Assembly (NCBI GenBank): GCA_023336765.1
Contig: JAMBLL010000161.1
Location: 1 to 10,359, forward strand
Source of the DNA: Actinomycetes bacterium
GTDB lineage: Bacteria > Actinomycetota > Acidimicrobiia > Spongiisociales > UBA5794
Direction of reading: 5' to 3'
DNA: 10,359 bases
The notes below the pieces were generated by a model. It saw nothing but the letters and a program-made list of their open reading frames with translations. It was not told the DNA's origin and did not search any database. The translations under genes and the position numbers were made by a program. Shown here in pieces: positions 1 to 5,767 of this stretch; the first letter of the stretch is position 1, and every line of letters starts with the position of its first letter.

Positions 1-1379
1 AGCCAGGTGAAACCGTCGGGGTTCGTCCAAATGGGGTTGTAAACGCGGGTGAAATAGACATCAAGCTTCGCCCTCTCCTCCTTGAGGAAGTGTGGGAGCA
101 GGATCGACATCTCGTGATACGCCAGCGGGTATTCCTTGGGCCAAAGCAACTCGTTCCAACGGCTGTGCGGTGGCGGCATGTTCCAATGCTGCGGCTTGAA
201 TTTGACCCATCCAGACGGAGAGAGGCCACCTTTTGTACCGACCGAACCGGTGAGGACATGGAGGAACTGGAGTGTCCTCGCACCCTGCCAACCGTGTAAG
301 TTCCCAGACCCAACAGACCGCCACGTATGGGAGGAGAACGCATGGCCTGCGGCTGCGATATGGCGGGCGACCTCTTCGATCTGGCCAGGCTGAAGCCCGC
401 ACTCAGTGGTCGCCCACTCCGGCGTGTACCCGGAGTACTCCTCCTTGAGGACCTCTACGAACTCGCGATACGTCTGAGGTCTGCCCGGGTACCGCTGTGC
501 CAGGGAGTCCTTCCAGTTGACCCACCGCTCCAGGAACTCGTGGTCGACGGCGTCCCATTCGAGAAGGAGGTGAGCGATCGATAGCAGCATCGCAGGCTCC
601 GTACCTGGCCAGCACGAAAGCCAGTAATCGGACATCGAAGCGGTGTTGGAGAGCCTCGGGTCGACAGTGGCGATCTTCGCACCGGCCTGCTTGGCCTCCA
701 TGATCCGCTGGGCGTGCGGGTTGAAGTAGTGGCCCGTCTCGAGATGGGATGACAGTAGGAGGATGAACTTCGCGTTCGCGAAGTCGGCAGACGGCCTGTC
801 GTACCCGGACCACATGGCATACCCGACCCGTGCTCCGGACGAGCAGATATTCGTATGGCTGTTGTGGCCATCGACACCCCAGGCCTTGAGGGTGCGGTCC
901 ATGAACCCGTCCTCACCCGGGCGGCCGACGTGGTACATGATCTCGTCGTTGCGATCCTCCCGAATGGCCTTGCCCATGCGAGATCCGATATCTGAGAGCG
1001 CTTCCTCCCACGTGACCCGCTCCCACTCTCCAGAGCCCCGCTCGCCAACACGACGGAGCGGGTGGAGAATACGCTCGGGGTCGTGGACCTGGTTGATCGT
1101 TGCGGGGCCCTTGGCGCAGTTACGCCCCCGGGAGCCAGGGTGCTCGGGGTTGCCCTCGAACCGCTGAATCTCGCCGGAGTCCTTGTCGACGTAGGCCAGC
1201 AGGCCACATGCAGACTCACAGTTGAAACAGGTTGTCGGTATGAGCCTGTAATGGTTCTCGACCCGTTCGGGCCATGCTTTGGCGTCGTACTCGGTCCAGT
1301 CATCCCAGCGGTCCACAGGCGGGTAGCTGGTCAGTTCACCGACAGGCACGATGCGGGGAAGATCCTTGTTCGTTGTCAT
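1..1379 (-). CDS. Molybdopterin oxidoreductase catalytic subunit (CISM/DMSO reductase superfamily), 3' end cut by window
   Basis: Seen: from the ATG at 1379 the frame stays open to the window start, giving 459 complete codons; the C-terminal part is missing. A GAGGT ribosome binding site (1384-1388) lies 4 bases upstream. Cys51-x2-Cys54-x3-Cys58-x29-Cys88 is the N-terminal [4Fe-4S] motif of this superfamily, followed by typical segments such as RVTWEEALSDIG (121-132), HLETGHYFNPHAQRIMEAK and YNPIWTNPDG near the cut. Cys179 in SHTNICSSGAR is where the protein ligand of Mo/W is expected. The N-terminus has no twin-arginine or hydrophobic signal, so the enzyme is probably cytoplasmic, as in SoeA-type sulfite dehydrogenases and unlike most exported PsrA/DmsA-type enzymes. 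It follows the ferredoxin-NrfD gene by 23 bases and should pass electrons to or from it. Superfamily membership is firm; the substrate is unknown, and sulfite is only a context-based guess. Confidence 0.93.
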   Translation of the reverse strand, partial: MTTNKDLPRIVPVGELTSYPPVDRWDDWTEYDAKAWPERVENHYRLIPTTCFNCESACGLLAYVDKDSGEIQRFEGNPEHPGSRGRNCAKGPATINQVHDPERILHPLRRVGERGSGEWERVTWEEALSDIGSRMGKAIREDRNDEIMYHVGRPGEDGFMDRTLKAWGVDGHNSHTNICSSGARVGYAMWSGYDRPSADFANAKFILLLSSHLETGHYFNPHAQRIMEAKQAGAKIATVDPRLSNTASMSDYWLSCWPGTEPAMLLSIAHLLLEWDAVDHEFLERWVNWKDSLAQRYPGRPQTYREFVEVLKEEYSGYTPEWATTECGLQPGQIEEVARHIAAAGHAFSSHTWRSVGSGNLHGWQGARTLQFLHVLTGSVGTKGGLSPSGWVKFKPQHWNMPPPHSRWNELLWPKEYPLAYHEMSILLPHFLKEERAKLDVYFTRVYNPIWTNPDGFTW

Positions 1380-1402
1380 GTGTACCTCATGTCATCGCAA
1401 CC

Positions 1403-3007
1403 TCATGTCAACGGCACGCTTTGTCCAGCCTTCACGAACGCATCGTCGACCATCCACACACCGATCATCGCAGCCAACCCTGCGGCAGCACCGATCACCG
1501 GAGGCGTGCCGAGGAGAACCGCAACAGCAGAGATCGTCGGCGATATGACGCAGAACACGAGGCCGATCCAGTACTCGAACGCAAAGGCACCTCTGGTCAT
1601 GTGGTGATAAGCAACCGCGGCGTCCGGGCCATGTTTCTGCCCAGCTTCGAGAAGTGCCAAGACGCCGAGGGCGACGGCTCCTATGAGCATCGTCCATGTG
1701 AACGCCGCGGTGCCGAGGGCGAGATTGTTCGACGAGAAGGAGCCAGTCCTTTCGAGTTCTGCCGTGGTTTCGGACAGGAGCGAGAAGATGAGCGAGATAC
1801 CTCCGCCAACGGCGAACGCGGCGGCGATCATGTGCCACACCAGCAACGGGCCGTTCCATAGCTGTCTACCTCTCGCCTGACCGAACAGGAATGCCGTATA
1901 CCCGGCAGTAGCGAGGCCGATGATGGCGGATAACCAGATCGCTCCTTTGACGATCCCTTCCTGCTCGAAGGCACCAGCAAGGAACCAAACGGCGAACGCG
2001 AACGCCTGGGCGGTGAGGATCCACGACCCGCGCACCAGCCACGATGAAGGGTTGCCCCTGGTCAGCAGGTAGTAGAAACGGTCCGGGCGCTTGAGATCCC
2101 AGACGAGGAGTACCCCGGTCAGTAGAAGAAGTACCCCACCGAGGAAGGGCGCAGTGACCCGCATCCACATCGATTCGATCGCGACGCCGAAAAGGACGGC
2201 GACAAGCGCCGCGATGGCGATACCTGCAGAGATCGCCTTGGTCAGGAAGTAACTCGACACCCGCCAGCCCCATGGCATCGGGAAGTCGATTGCATACACG
2301 ACACGCGGGTGGCCCGCATCATCGGTGACCCTGCGTGACGGTGTCGTGGTCTCGGTATCGCTCCCCGAGAGGTCGACATCGAGCCACGAGTTCTCGATTC
2401 CTGCGGAGTCTCGCCAGATGCCGCCATCGTTTGACCTGGTCGCAGCGAGGGGTTCGATGTTGGCCAACTCAGCACCCTTGTACCAGAGGTTCGGCTTCGT
2501 CCCGCGTTCAACGGCCCGCTGGGTGAGGTCTCCAGCCGCAACCATCGCAGCGATCCGCGACCCCGGGTCATCGAGGTCACCGGCGATGATCGCCTCCTCT
2601 GGGCAGACAACAACGCATGCCGGTTCGATACCGATCTCAACCCTGTGGACGCAATAGTTGCACTTCTGGGCGGTGTTGTCGTGCGGGTCGATGTAGAGGG
2701 CGTCGTACGGACACGCCTGCATGCACGACTTGCACCCGATGCAGATGCTGGTATCGAAGTCGACGATGCCATCCGAGCGCTTGTGGAGTGCTGAGGTCGG
2801 GCATATCGTGACGCACGGTGCGTCTGAGCAATGATTGCACCGCATGATGGAGAACGAGCGCATGGTGTCGGGCCATGTGCCCTGCTCGACGTACTTCACC
2901 CACGTCCGATTCACTCCGAGCGGGACCTGGTGCTCCGTCTTGCACGCAACCGTGCACGCGTGGCATCCGATGCAGGATGTCTGATCGATGACGAATCCGT
3001 AGCGCAG
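1403..3007 (-). CDS. Fusion of four-cluster ferredoxin subunit and NrfD-type quinone-interacting membrane anchor
   Basis: Seen: 534 residues if translation starts at CTG 3007. Residues 1-170 form a ferredoxin domain with 16 cysteines in four groups: C12/15/18/22 (CIGCHACTVAC), C57/60/65/69, C89/92/95/99 and C116/119/131/135, the pattern for four [4Fe-4S] clusters seen in PsrB/DmsB-type subunits. After a linker (about 170-245), about eight hydrophobic segments follow (near 255-276, 284-304, 325-347, 353-375, 386-411, 429-454, 473-500, 502-521), with the NrfD-like stretches YFLTKAISAG and KRPDRFYYLLTRGNPSSWLV. Start choice: no ATG, GTG or TTG occurs in frame between the previous stop and GTG 2914, and starting at 2914 would delete cluster motif I. 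CTG 3007 sits behind AAGGAGGA and yields an N-terminus (RYGFVIDQTSCIGC) typical of the family. Known: such subunits relay electrons between a molybdoenzyme and the membrane quinone pool. These two parts are more often separate genes. The moly subunit follows directly. Confidence 0.93.
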   Translation of the reverse strand: MRYGFVIDQTSCIGCHACTVACKTEHQVPLGVNRTWVKYVEQGTWPDTMRSFSIMRCNHCSDAPCVTICPTSALHKRSDGIVDFDTSICIGCKSCMQACPYDALYIDPHDNTAQKCNYCVHRVEIGIEPACVVVCPEEAIIAGDLDDPGSRIAAMVAAGDLTQRAVERGTKPNLWYKGAELANIEPLAATRSNDGGIWRDSAGIENSWLDVDLSGSDTETTTPSRRVTDDAGHPRVVYAIDFPMPWGWRVSSYFLTKAISAGIAIAALVAVLFGVAIESMWMRVTAPFLGGVLLLLTGVLLVWDLKRPDRFYYLLTRGNPSSWLVRGSWILTAQAFAFAVWFLAGAFEQEGIVKGAIWLSAIIGLATAGYTAFLFGQARGRQLWNGPLLVWHMIAAAFAVGGGISLIFSLLSETTAELERTGSFSSNNLALGTAAFTWTMLIGAVALGVLALLEAGQKHGPDAAVAYHHMTRGAFAFEYWIGLVFCVISPTISAVAVLLGTPPVIGAAAGLAAMIGVWMVDDAFVKAGQSVPLT

Positions 3008-3011
3008 ACGA

Positions 3012-3019
3012 TCCTCCTT
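3012..3019 (-). promoter_or_regulatory. Strong ribosome binding site supporting a CTG start
   Basis: The minus strand reads AAGGAGGA here, a near-perfect match to the complement of the 16S rRNA 3' end. Four bases separate it from CTG 3007-3005; measured from the GGAGG core the spacing is five. It lies between the stop of the lipoate ligase gene (3041-3043) and the ferredoxin-NrfD fusion. No ATG, GTG or TTG follows at a suitable distance in the fusion's frame, so this site is the main evidence for the unusual start. Confidence 0.8.
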
Positions 3020-3040
3020 ATCGCGTCGTCCCGTGCTGGG

Positions 3041-4108
3041 TCATGTCTGGGGCACCGCCATGATGGCAGCAGTGACGTCGGAAGCGTCGACACCTGGCGC
3101 ATCGACCGCTTCGAGGTGTGCCTTCACCACACCGAGGATCGAACCCTCGTCATGGGCGGTGCCGATCAGTGCGTCCTGGAGGGCGCCAAGCGAATCGGCA
3201 GGCTCCATGAAGAAGTCCCCGGATAACAGGAGTCCGTCGATGGACCCGTCCCTAAGCGCCACCGTGGCACGGATGAGTCCGCCGGGTGCCTTGTGGACGC
3301 CTTCGATGACCTGCACCCCTTCGGCGATCTTGACGATGTCACCCGATGCGGGGAGGCCGTCGAGATGGAGCCACTCCTCCGAGGCGATGCGTTCTTCTTG
3401 CCGATCGATGGCGTCCAGCTCATCCTTCCTCGGTTCGTCGAGGACGAGCTCCTCGCCAAGGGTCTCGGCGAAACAGTCGACGAGCATCTGCACACCCTGC
3501 TCACGGGTCGGTGCATTCTCGCAGAGTTGCCGATTGATTGTGGTCAGATACTCGCGCATCGTCGAGTACATCTTGTCACGGAACTTCTCCGAAGGAACCC
3601 GCAGGACTCTGACCATCAGTTCGTAGTTGAAGTCGAACATCAGGCTGCCTGCAACGATCACCGACTCGCCGACCGTGGCCGCGCCCGTACCTCCGATCTT
3701 ACGGCCACCGACCTGAATGTCGTTGACGGGCCGGTGTTCAGCGGGTATGCCCATCCGATTGAGGGCCAGGACCGGGCCCTCAAGGAACTTCCTGTACACA
3801 TCAGTGAGGTTCGAGGGAACCCTCGACTGGTGGAAGATGGTGTGCCAGAACGTCTGACCTTCATCGAGGTACACGGCACCTCCACCGATCTCCCTGCGGT
3901 ACACGGGAACGCTCGCCTGCTCGCAGAAATCGAGGTCTACCTCAGCCCGCGCGTCCTGGTGGTGGCCGATGCTCACGAAGGGGTCGAGCGGGCGGGTGAT
4001 CGTGATCGTGTCCGGCGTGTCCTCACGCAGCGCATATCCCACTCCGTGGAAGATCGCAAGCGATCGCAAAGACTCCACCTGGCCGAAGTCGAGCAAGCGA
4101 ATGGTCAT
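3041..4108 (-). CDS. Lipoate-protein ligase A family protein with C-terminal accessory domain (sLpl(AB)-like)
   Basis: Seen: 355 residues from ATG 4108, with GGAAGG upstream. The catalytic fold has RREIGGGAVYLDEG (71-84), matching the RRxxGGGxV signature of the LplA/LipB/BPL family, and Lys137 in GGRKIGGTGA, the expected lipoyl/octanoyl-adenylate-binding lysine. RVPSEKFRDK (170-179) matches the usual end of the catalytic domain. From about 265 a second domain (KAPGGLIRATV, DGLLLSGDFFMEP) resembles the LplA accessory domain, so catalytic and accessory parts are in one chain. Known: these enzymes activate lipoate or octanoate with ATP and attach it to a carrier lysine. The gene starts 13 bases after the second GcvH-like gene, so those two carriers are its likely substrates. 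No lipoyl synthase (LipA or LipS1/S2) is visible. An octanoyl ligase role is an alternative. Its TGA stop is in the same frame as the downstream ferredoxin gene. Confidence 0.92.
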   Translation of the reverse strand: MTIRLLDFGQVESLRSLAIFHGVGYALREDTPDTITITRPLDPFVSIGHHQDARAEVDLDFCEQASVPVYRREIGGGAVYLDEGQTFWHTIFHQSRVPSNLTDVYRKFLEGPVLALNRMGIPAEHRPVNDIQVGGRKIGGTGAATVGESVIVAGSLMFDFNYELMVRVLRVPSEKFRDKMYSTMREYLTTINRQLCENAPTREQGVQMLVDCFAETLGEELVLDEPRKDELDAIDRQEERIASEEWLHLDGLPASGDIVKIAEGVQVIEGVHKAPGGLIRATVALRDGSIDGLLLSGDFFMEPADSLGALQDALIGTAHDEGSILGVVKAHLEAVDAPGVDASDVTAAIMAVPQT

Positions 4109-4121
4109 GGGTCCCTTCCTG

Positions 4122-4571
4122 TCAGTCTGCGCAACGCAGACAGTTGATCTCGATCTCCTCGATGCGCACCTTGTACGCCTCGACAGCGTCTTTGCCCGTC
4201 AACAGGGCCTGAGTCGCGGTCGATGGGTCATCCGGGCGCACCAGTGACACCCACCCCATCTCGTACGGGTCCTTATTGGCTACGAGGATGTCTGTATCGA
4301 AAGCAGCATCGTTCGTTGCAACGACCTCTCCGTCGAATGGAGAGTGGATCGGACCGACCCACTTGGCGGATTCGACGGTGGCTATGGACTTTCGAGCCAG
4401 CACGCGCTTACCGACGCGCTTGAACCTGATGGATACCATCTTGCCCATCCTCGTCTGGGCGACGTCGGTGAGGCCCATCCGGGCGAGACCATCGTCGAAC
4501 CGCACCCAGAGGTCCCCTGGCACGTCGTAGAAGTAACCGTCGGGAATTGCACACCCCCGATACACGATCAC
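4122..4571 (-). CDS. GcvH-like lipoyl-carrier protein 1 (LbpA-like)
   Basis: Seen: 149 residues from GTG 4571. The lipoyl loop is ATVESAKWVGPIHSPFDGEV, with Lys70 as the predicted lipoylated residue; LTDVAQ upstream and DPYEMGW downstream are GcvH-fold landmarks. Start choice: ATG 4601 would add ten residues and overlap the previous gene by 26 bases, but has no purine-rich site upstream. GTG 4571 has GGGTGA four bases upstream and aligns exactly with Met1 of the neighbouring paralogue (VIVYRGC against MSEVRGC). ATG 4601 remains possible. Cysteines occur at 7, 144 and 147 (CLRC near the C-terminus). Known: GcvH-fold proteins carry lipoate as a swinging thiol arm, in glycine cleavage or, for LbpA, in sHdr sulfur oxidation. 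No glycine-cleavage gene is nearby and a lipoate ligase gene follows, so a dedicated carrier role is inferred. Confidence 0.9.
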   Translation of the reverse strand: MIVYRGCAIPDGYFYDVPGDLWVRFDDGLARMGLTDVAQTRMGKMVSIRFKRVGKRVLARKSIATVESAKWVGPIHSPFDGEVVATNDAAFDTDILVANKDPYEMGWVSLVRPDDPSTATQALLTGKDAVEAYKVRIEEIEINCLRCAD

Positions 4572-4575
4572 CGGT

Positions 4576-5013
4576 TCACCCGCATTCGATCCCTTCTTCA
4601 TCGAGGAACGCGTGATACGCGCCGATCCCCTCAGAACCCGTGACGAGGTCAGCAGAATCGCCGTCCCAATCCTCAGGCATGATCTTCATGAACCAACCCT
4701 CGCCGTACGGGTCCCGATTGATGACACCGGGGTCAGTCCCGAGAAGAGGGTTGGTCTCGAGGATCTCCCCGGACACGGGTGCGGTCACAGGACCCACCCA
4801 CTTGCCGGACTCGATCGTGCCGAGTGAACGGCCCTTCTTCGCAGGTCTCCCGATGCGTTTGGGAAGCGCCGAGATGATGGCATGCGCAAGATGCTGCGCA
4901 ACATCAGTGACACCTACGACTACCGTGCCATCATCGAGGGGTGCCACCCACACGTGTTTCTGTGGCCAGTAGTACAGGTCGTCTGGAAGGTTGCAGCCTC
5001 GGACTTCACTCAT
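4576..5013 (-). CDS. GcvH-like lipoyl-carrier protein 2 (LbpA-like)
   Basis: Seen: 145 residues from ATG 5013, with AGGAGG (5020-5025) six bases upstream; a longer in-frame start exists at 5073 but has no such site and would run 68 bases into the preceding gene. The lipoyl loop is LGTIESGKWVGPVTAPVSGE, with Lys71 the predicted attachment site. VTDVAQ and NRDPYGEGWFMKI are GcvH-like. Cys7 (RGC) and Cys144 (penultimate residue) match the positions in carrier 1, the two proteins being paralogues with similar N- and C-termini. The start overlaps the end of the zinc-finger-like gene by 8 bases and the stop lies 4 bases before carrier 1, so translation is probably coupled. Known: the fold presents a lipoyl arm to partner enzymes. 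Inferred: the two copies may visit different partners or form a heterodimer. A glycine-cleavage role is unlikely from context. Confidence 0.92.
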   Translation of the reverse strand: MSEVRGCNLPDDLYYWPQKHVWVAPLDDGTVVVGVTDVAQHLAHAIISALPKRIGRPAKKGRSLGTIESGKWVGPVTAPVSGEILETNPLLGTDPGVINRDPYGEGWFMKIMPEDWDGDSADLVTGSEGIGAYHAFLDEEGIECG

Positions 5014-5287
5014 CGTTCGCCTCCTGAGCGTGTTGATCTTGCCAGTGATAGAGGAACATGTCGAAGGCGACAAGCCGTATCTCTCGATAGTGCTCCTCCA
5101 GAAACGTCGGGTCTGTGGACCTCGGGTTCACCTCGGTACGGTGTCCTTCGTCGCATTCGGGACACTCCAGTTCCATGTAGCGCCGGCCCCAGACCATTTC
5201 GGTGACCACCATCTCTGCGTGGTCGTCTGTGAGGTGCGCATGGAGTTCCGGGCGCGTGCCTGAACGCTCGCAGTACGGGCATTTCAT
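5006..5287 (-). CDS. Small Cys/His zinc-finger-like protein of unknown function
   Basis: Seen: 93 residues from ATG 5287. The N-terminus MKCPYCERSGTRPELHAHL continues TDDH, giving C-x2-C-x11-H-x4-H, close to the C2H2 spacing (C-x2-C-x12-H-x3-5-H); a second knuckle CPEC is at about 42-45, with no obvious second pair after it. The rest is acidic and probably helical, ending in AQEANDE. The ATG overlaps the stop of the winged-helix gene by 4 bases (ATGA) and its stop overlaps the start of the lipoyl-carrier gene by 8 bases, which suggests coupled translation within one mRNA. I do not recognise the family. A zinc-binding structural, regulatory or protein-interaction role is inferred from the cysteines and histidines only. 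Confidence 0.8.
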   Translation of the reverse strand: MKCPYCERSGTRPELHAHLTDDHAEMVVTEMVWGRRYMELECPECDEGHRTEVNPRSTDPTFLEEHYREIRLVAFDMFLYHWQDQHAQEANDE

Positions 5288-5763
5288 CCGCCCTCCCTCA
5301 TATCGCGGGCCGCTACGGCGCCAGCCCCGTGCACCAACTCTACGACAGCTACGCCAGCTGAGCTGATCGACACCTGATCGGCCTCTGGCACCTTCGCCGC
5401 CAGGCCTGCGGACACGAGGTCCGAGACCCGTTCCTGGAGGGTCAGCCGCCCGACATCTACACGTGTGGCGAGGTCTCCCGTCTTGAGGTGCCCCGGACCG
5501 GCAAGAGCCTCGAGGATCCCGAAATACCTCTCATCGACAGCCATCTGAAGTGTTCGAAGCACGGAACCCTTAGCCGTGGCCAGACGGTCCGCAGCATCGT
5601 CCATGAAGGACTGGCGCCATTCACCTGTACCAGACTCGAGCCTGTCCTCTCGGTCGAGGACGGACAGGTGATACGTAACGATGCTCGCTACTTCACGACC
5701 CACAGCTCTCGCCGTGACGTCATCGACTTCGGGCGTGGCCACCCGTTTGGGCATGGGGATCAT
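5284..5763 (-). CDS. Winged-helix-like protein, possible regulator
   Basis: Seen: 159 residues from ATG 5763. Residues about 1-75 are mostly helical and charged. Residues about 78-150 read like a winged helix: YFGILEALAG, then LKTGDLATRVDVGRLTLQER as the helix-turn-helix, then VSDLVSAGLAAKVP and a short wing with VSISSAGVAVVEL, a layout like MarR/ArsR-type domains. Start choice is uncertain: TTG 5775 overlaps the EMO gene by 8 bases, ATG 5763 follows the EMO stop by 4 bases, and ATG 5754 is also in frame; GGTGA just before ATG 5763 could serve as a weak ribosome site. The stop overlaps the next gene by 4 bases. A transcriptional regulator is the likely reading, but DNA binding is not shown, and a winged helix used for protein contacts is possible. 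No ligand-binding cysteine set is visible. Confidence 0.75.
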   Translation of the reverse strand: MIPMPKRVATPEVDDVTARAVGREVASIVTYHLSVLDREDRLESGTGEWRQSFMDDAADRLATAKGSVLRTLQMAVDERYFGILEALAGPGHLKTGDLATRVDVGRLTLQERVSDLVSAGLAAKVPEADQVSISSAGVAVVELVHGAGAVAARDMREGG

Positions 5764-5767
5764 CGAT

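Noticed and set aside
455..1303. A 282-codon minus-strand frame in the molybdoenzyme region.
   Set aside because: It is rich in Ser/Arg/Thr with no motif, while a different minus-strand frame encodes a continuous molybdopterin oxidoreductase through the same bases.
1062..1861. Two overlapping plus-strand frames across the molybdoenzyme/NrfD junction.
   Set aside because: Both are shadows of the minus-strand genes and lack motifs or supporting ribosome sites.
1403..2914. GTG 2914 as the start of the ferredoxin-NrfD gene.
   Set aside because: It would drop the four cysteines of cluster motif I and has no good ribosome site at the right distance; CTG 3007 has both the site and the family N-terminus.
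3293..4147. A 284-codon plus-strand open frame.
   Set aside because: It lies opposite the lipoate ligase gene, whose protein has clear family motifs; the plus-strand translation shows no recognisable domain and arises from GC-rich codon bias.
4122..5013. The GcvH-like genes as part of a glycine cleavage system.
   Set aside because: No gcvT, gcvP or lpd is in the window, two diverged copies sit together, and the neighbours are a lipoate ligase and redox proteins. The possibility that they also serve glycine cleavage cannot be fully excluded.
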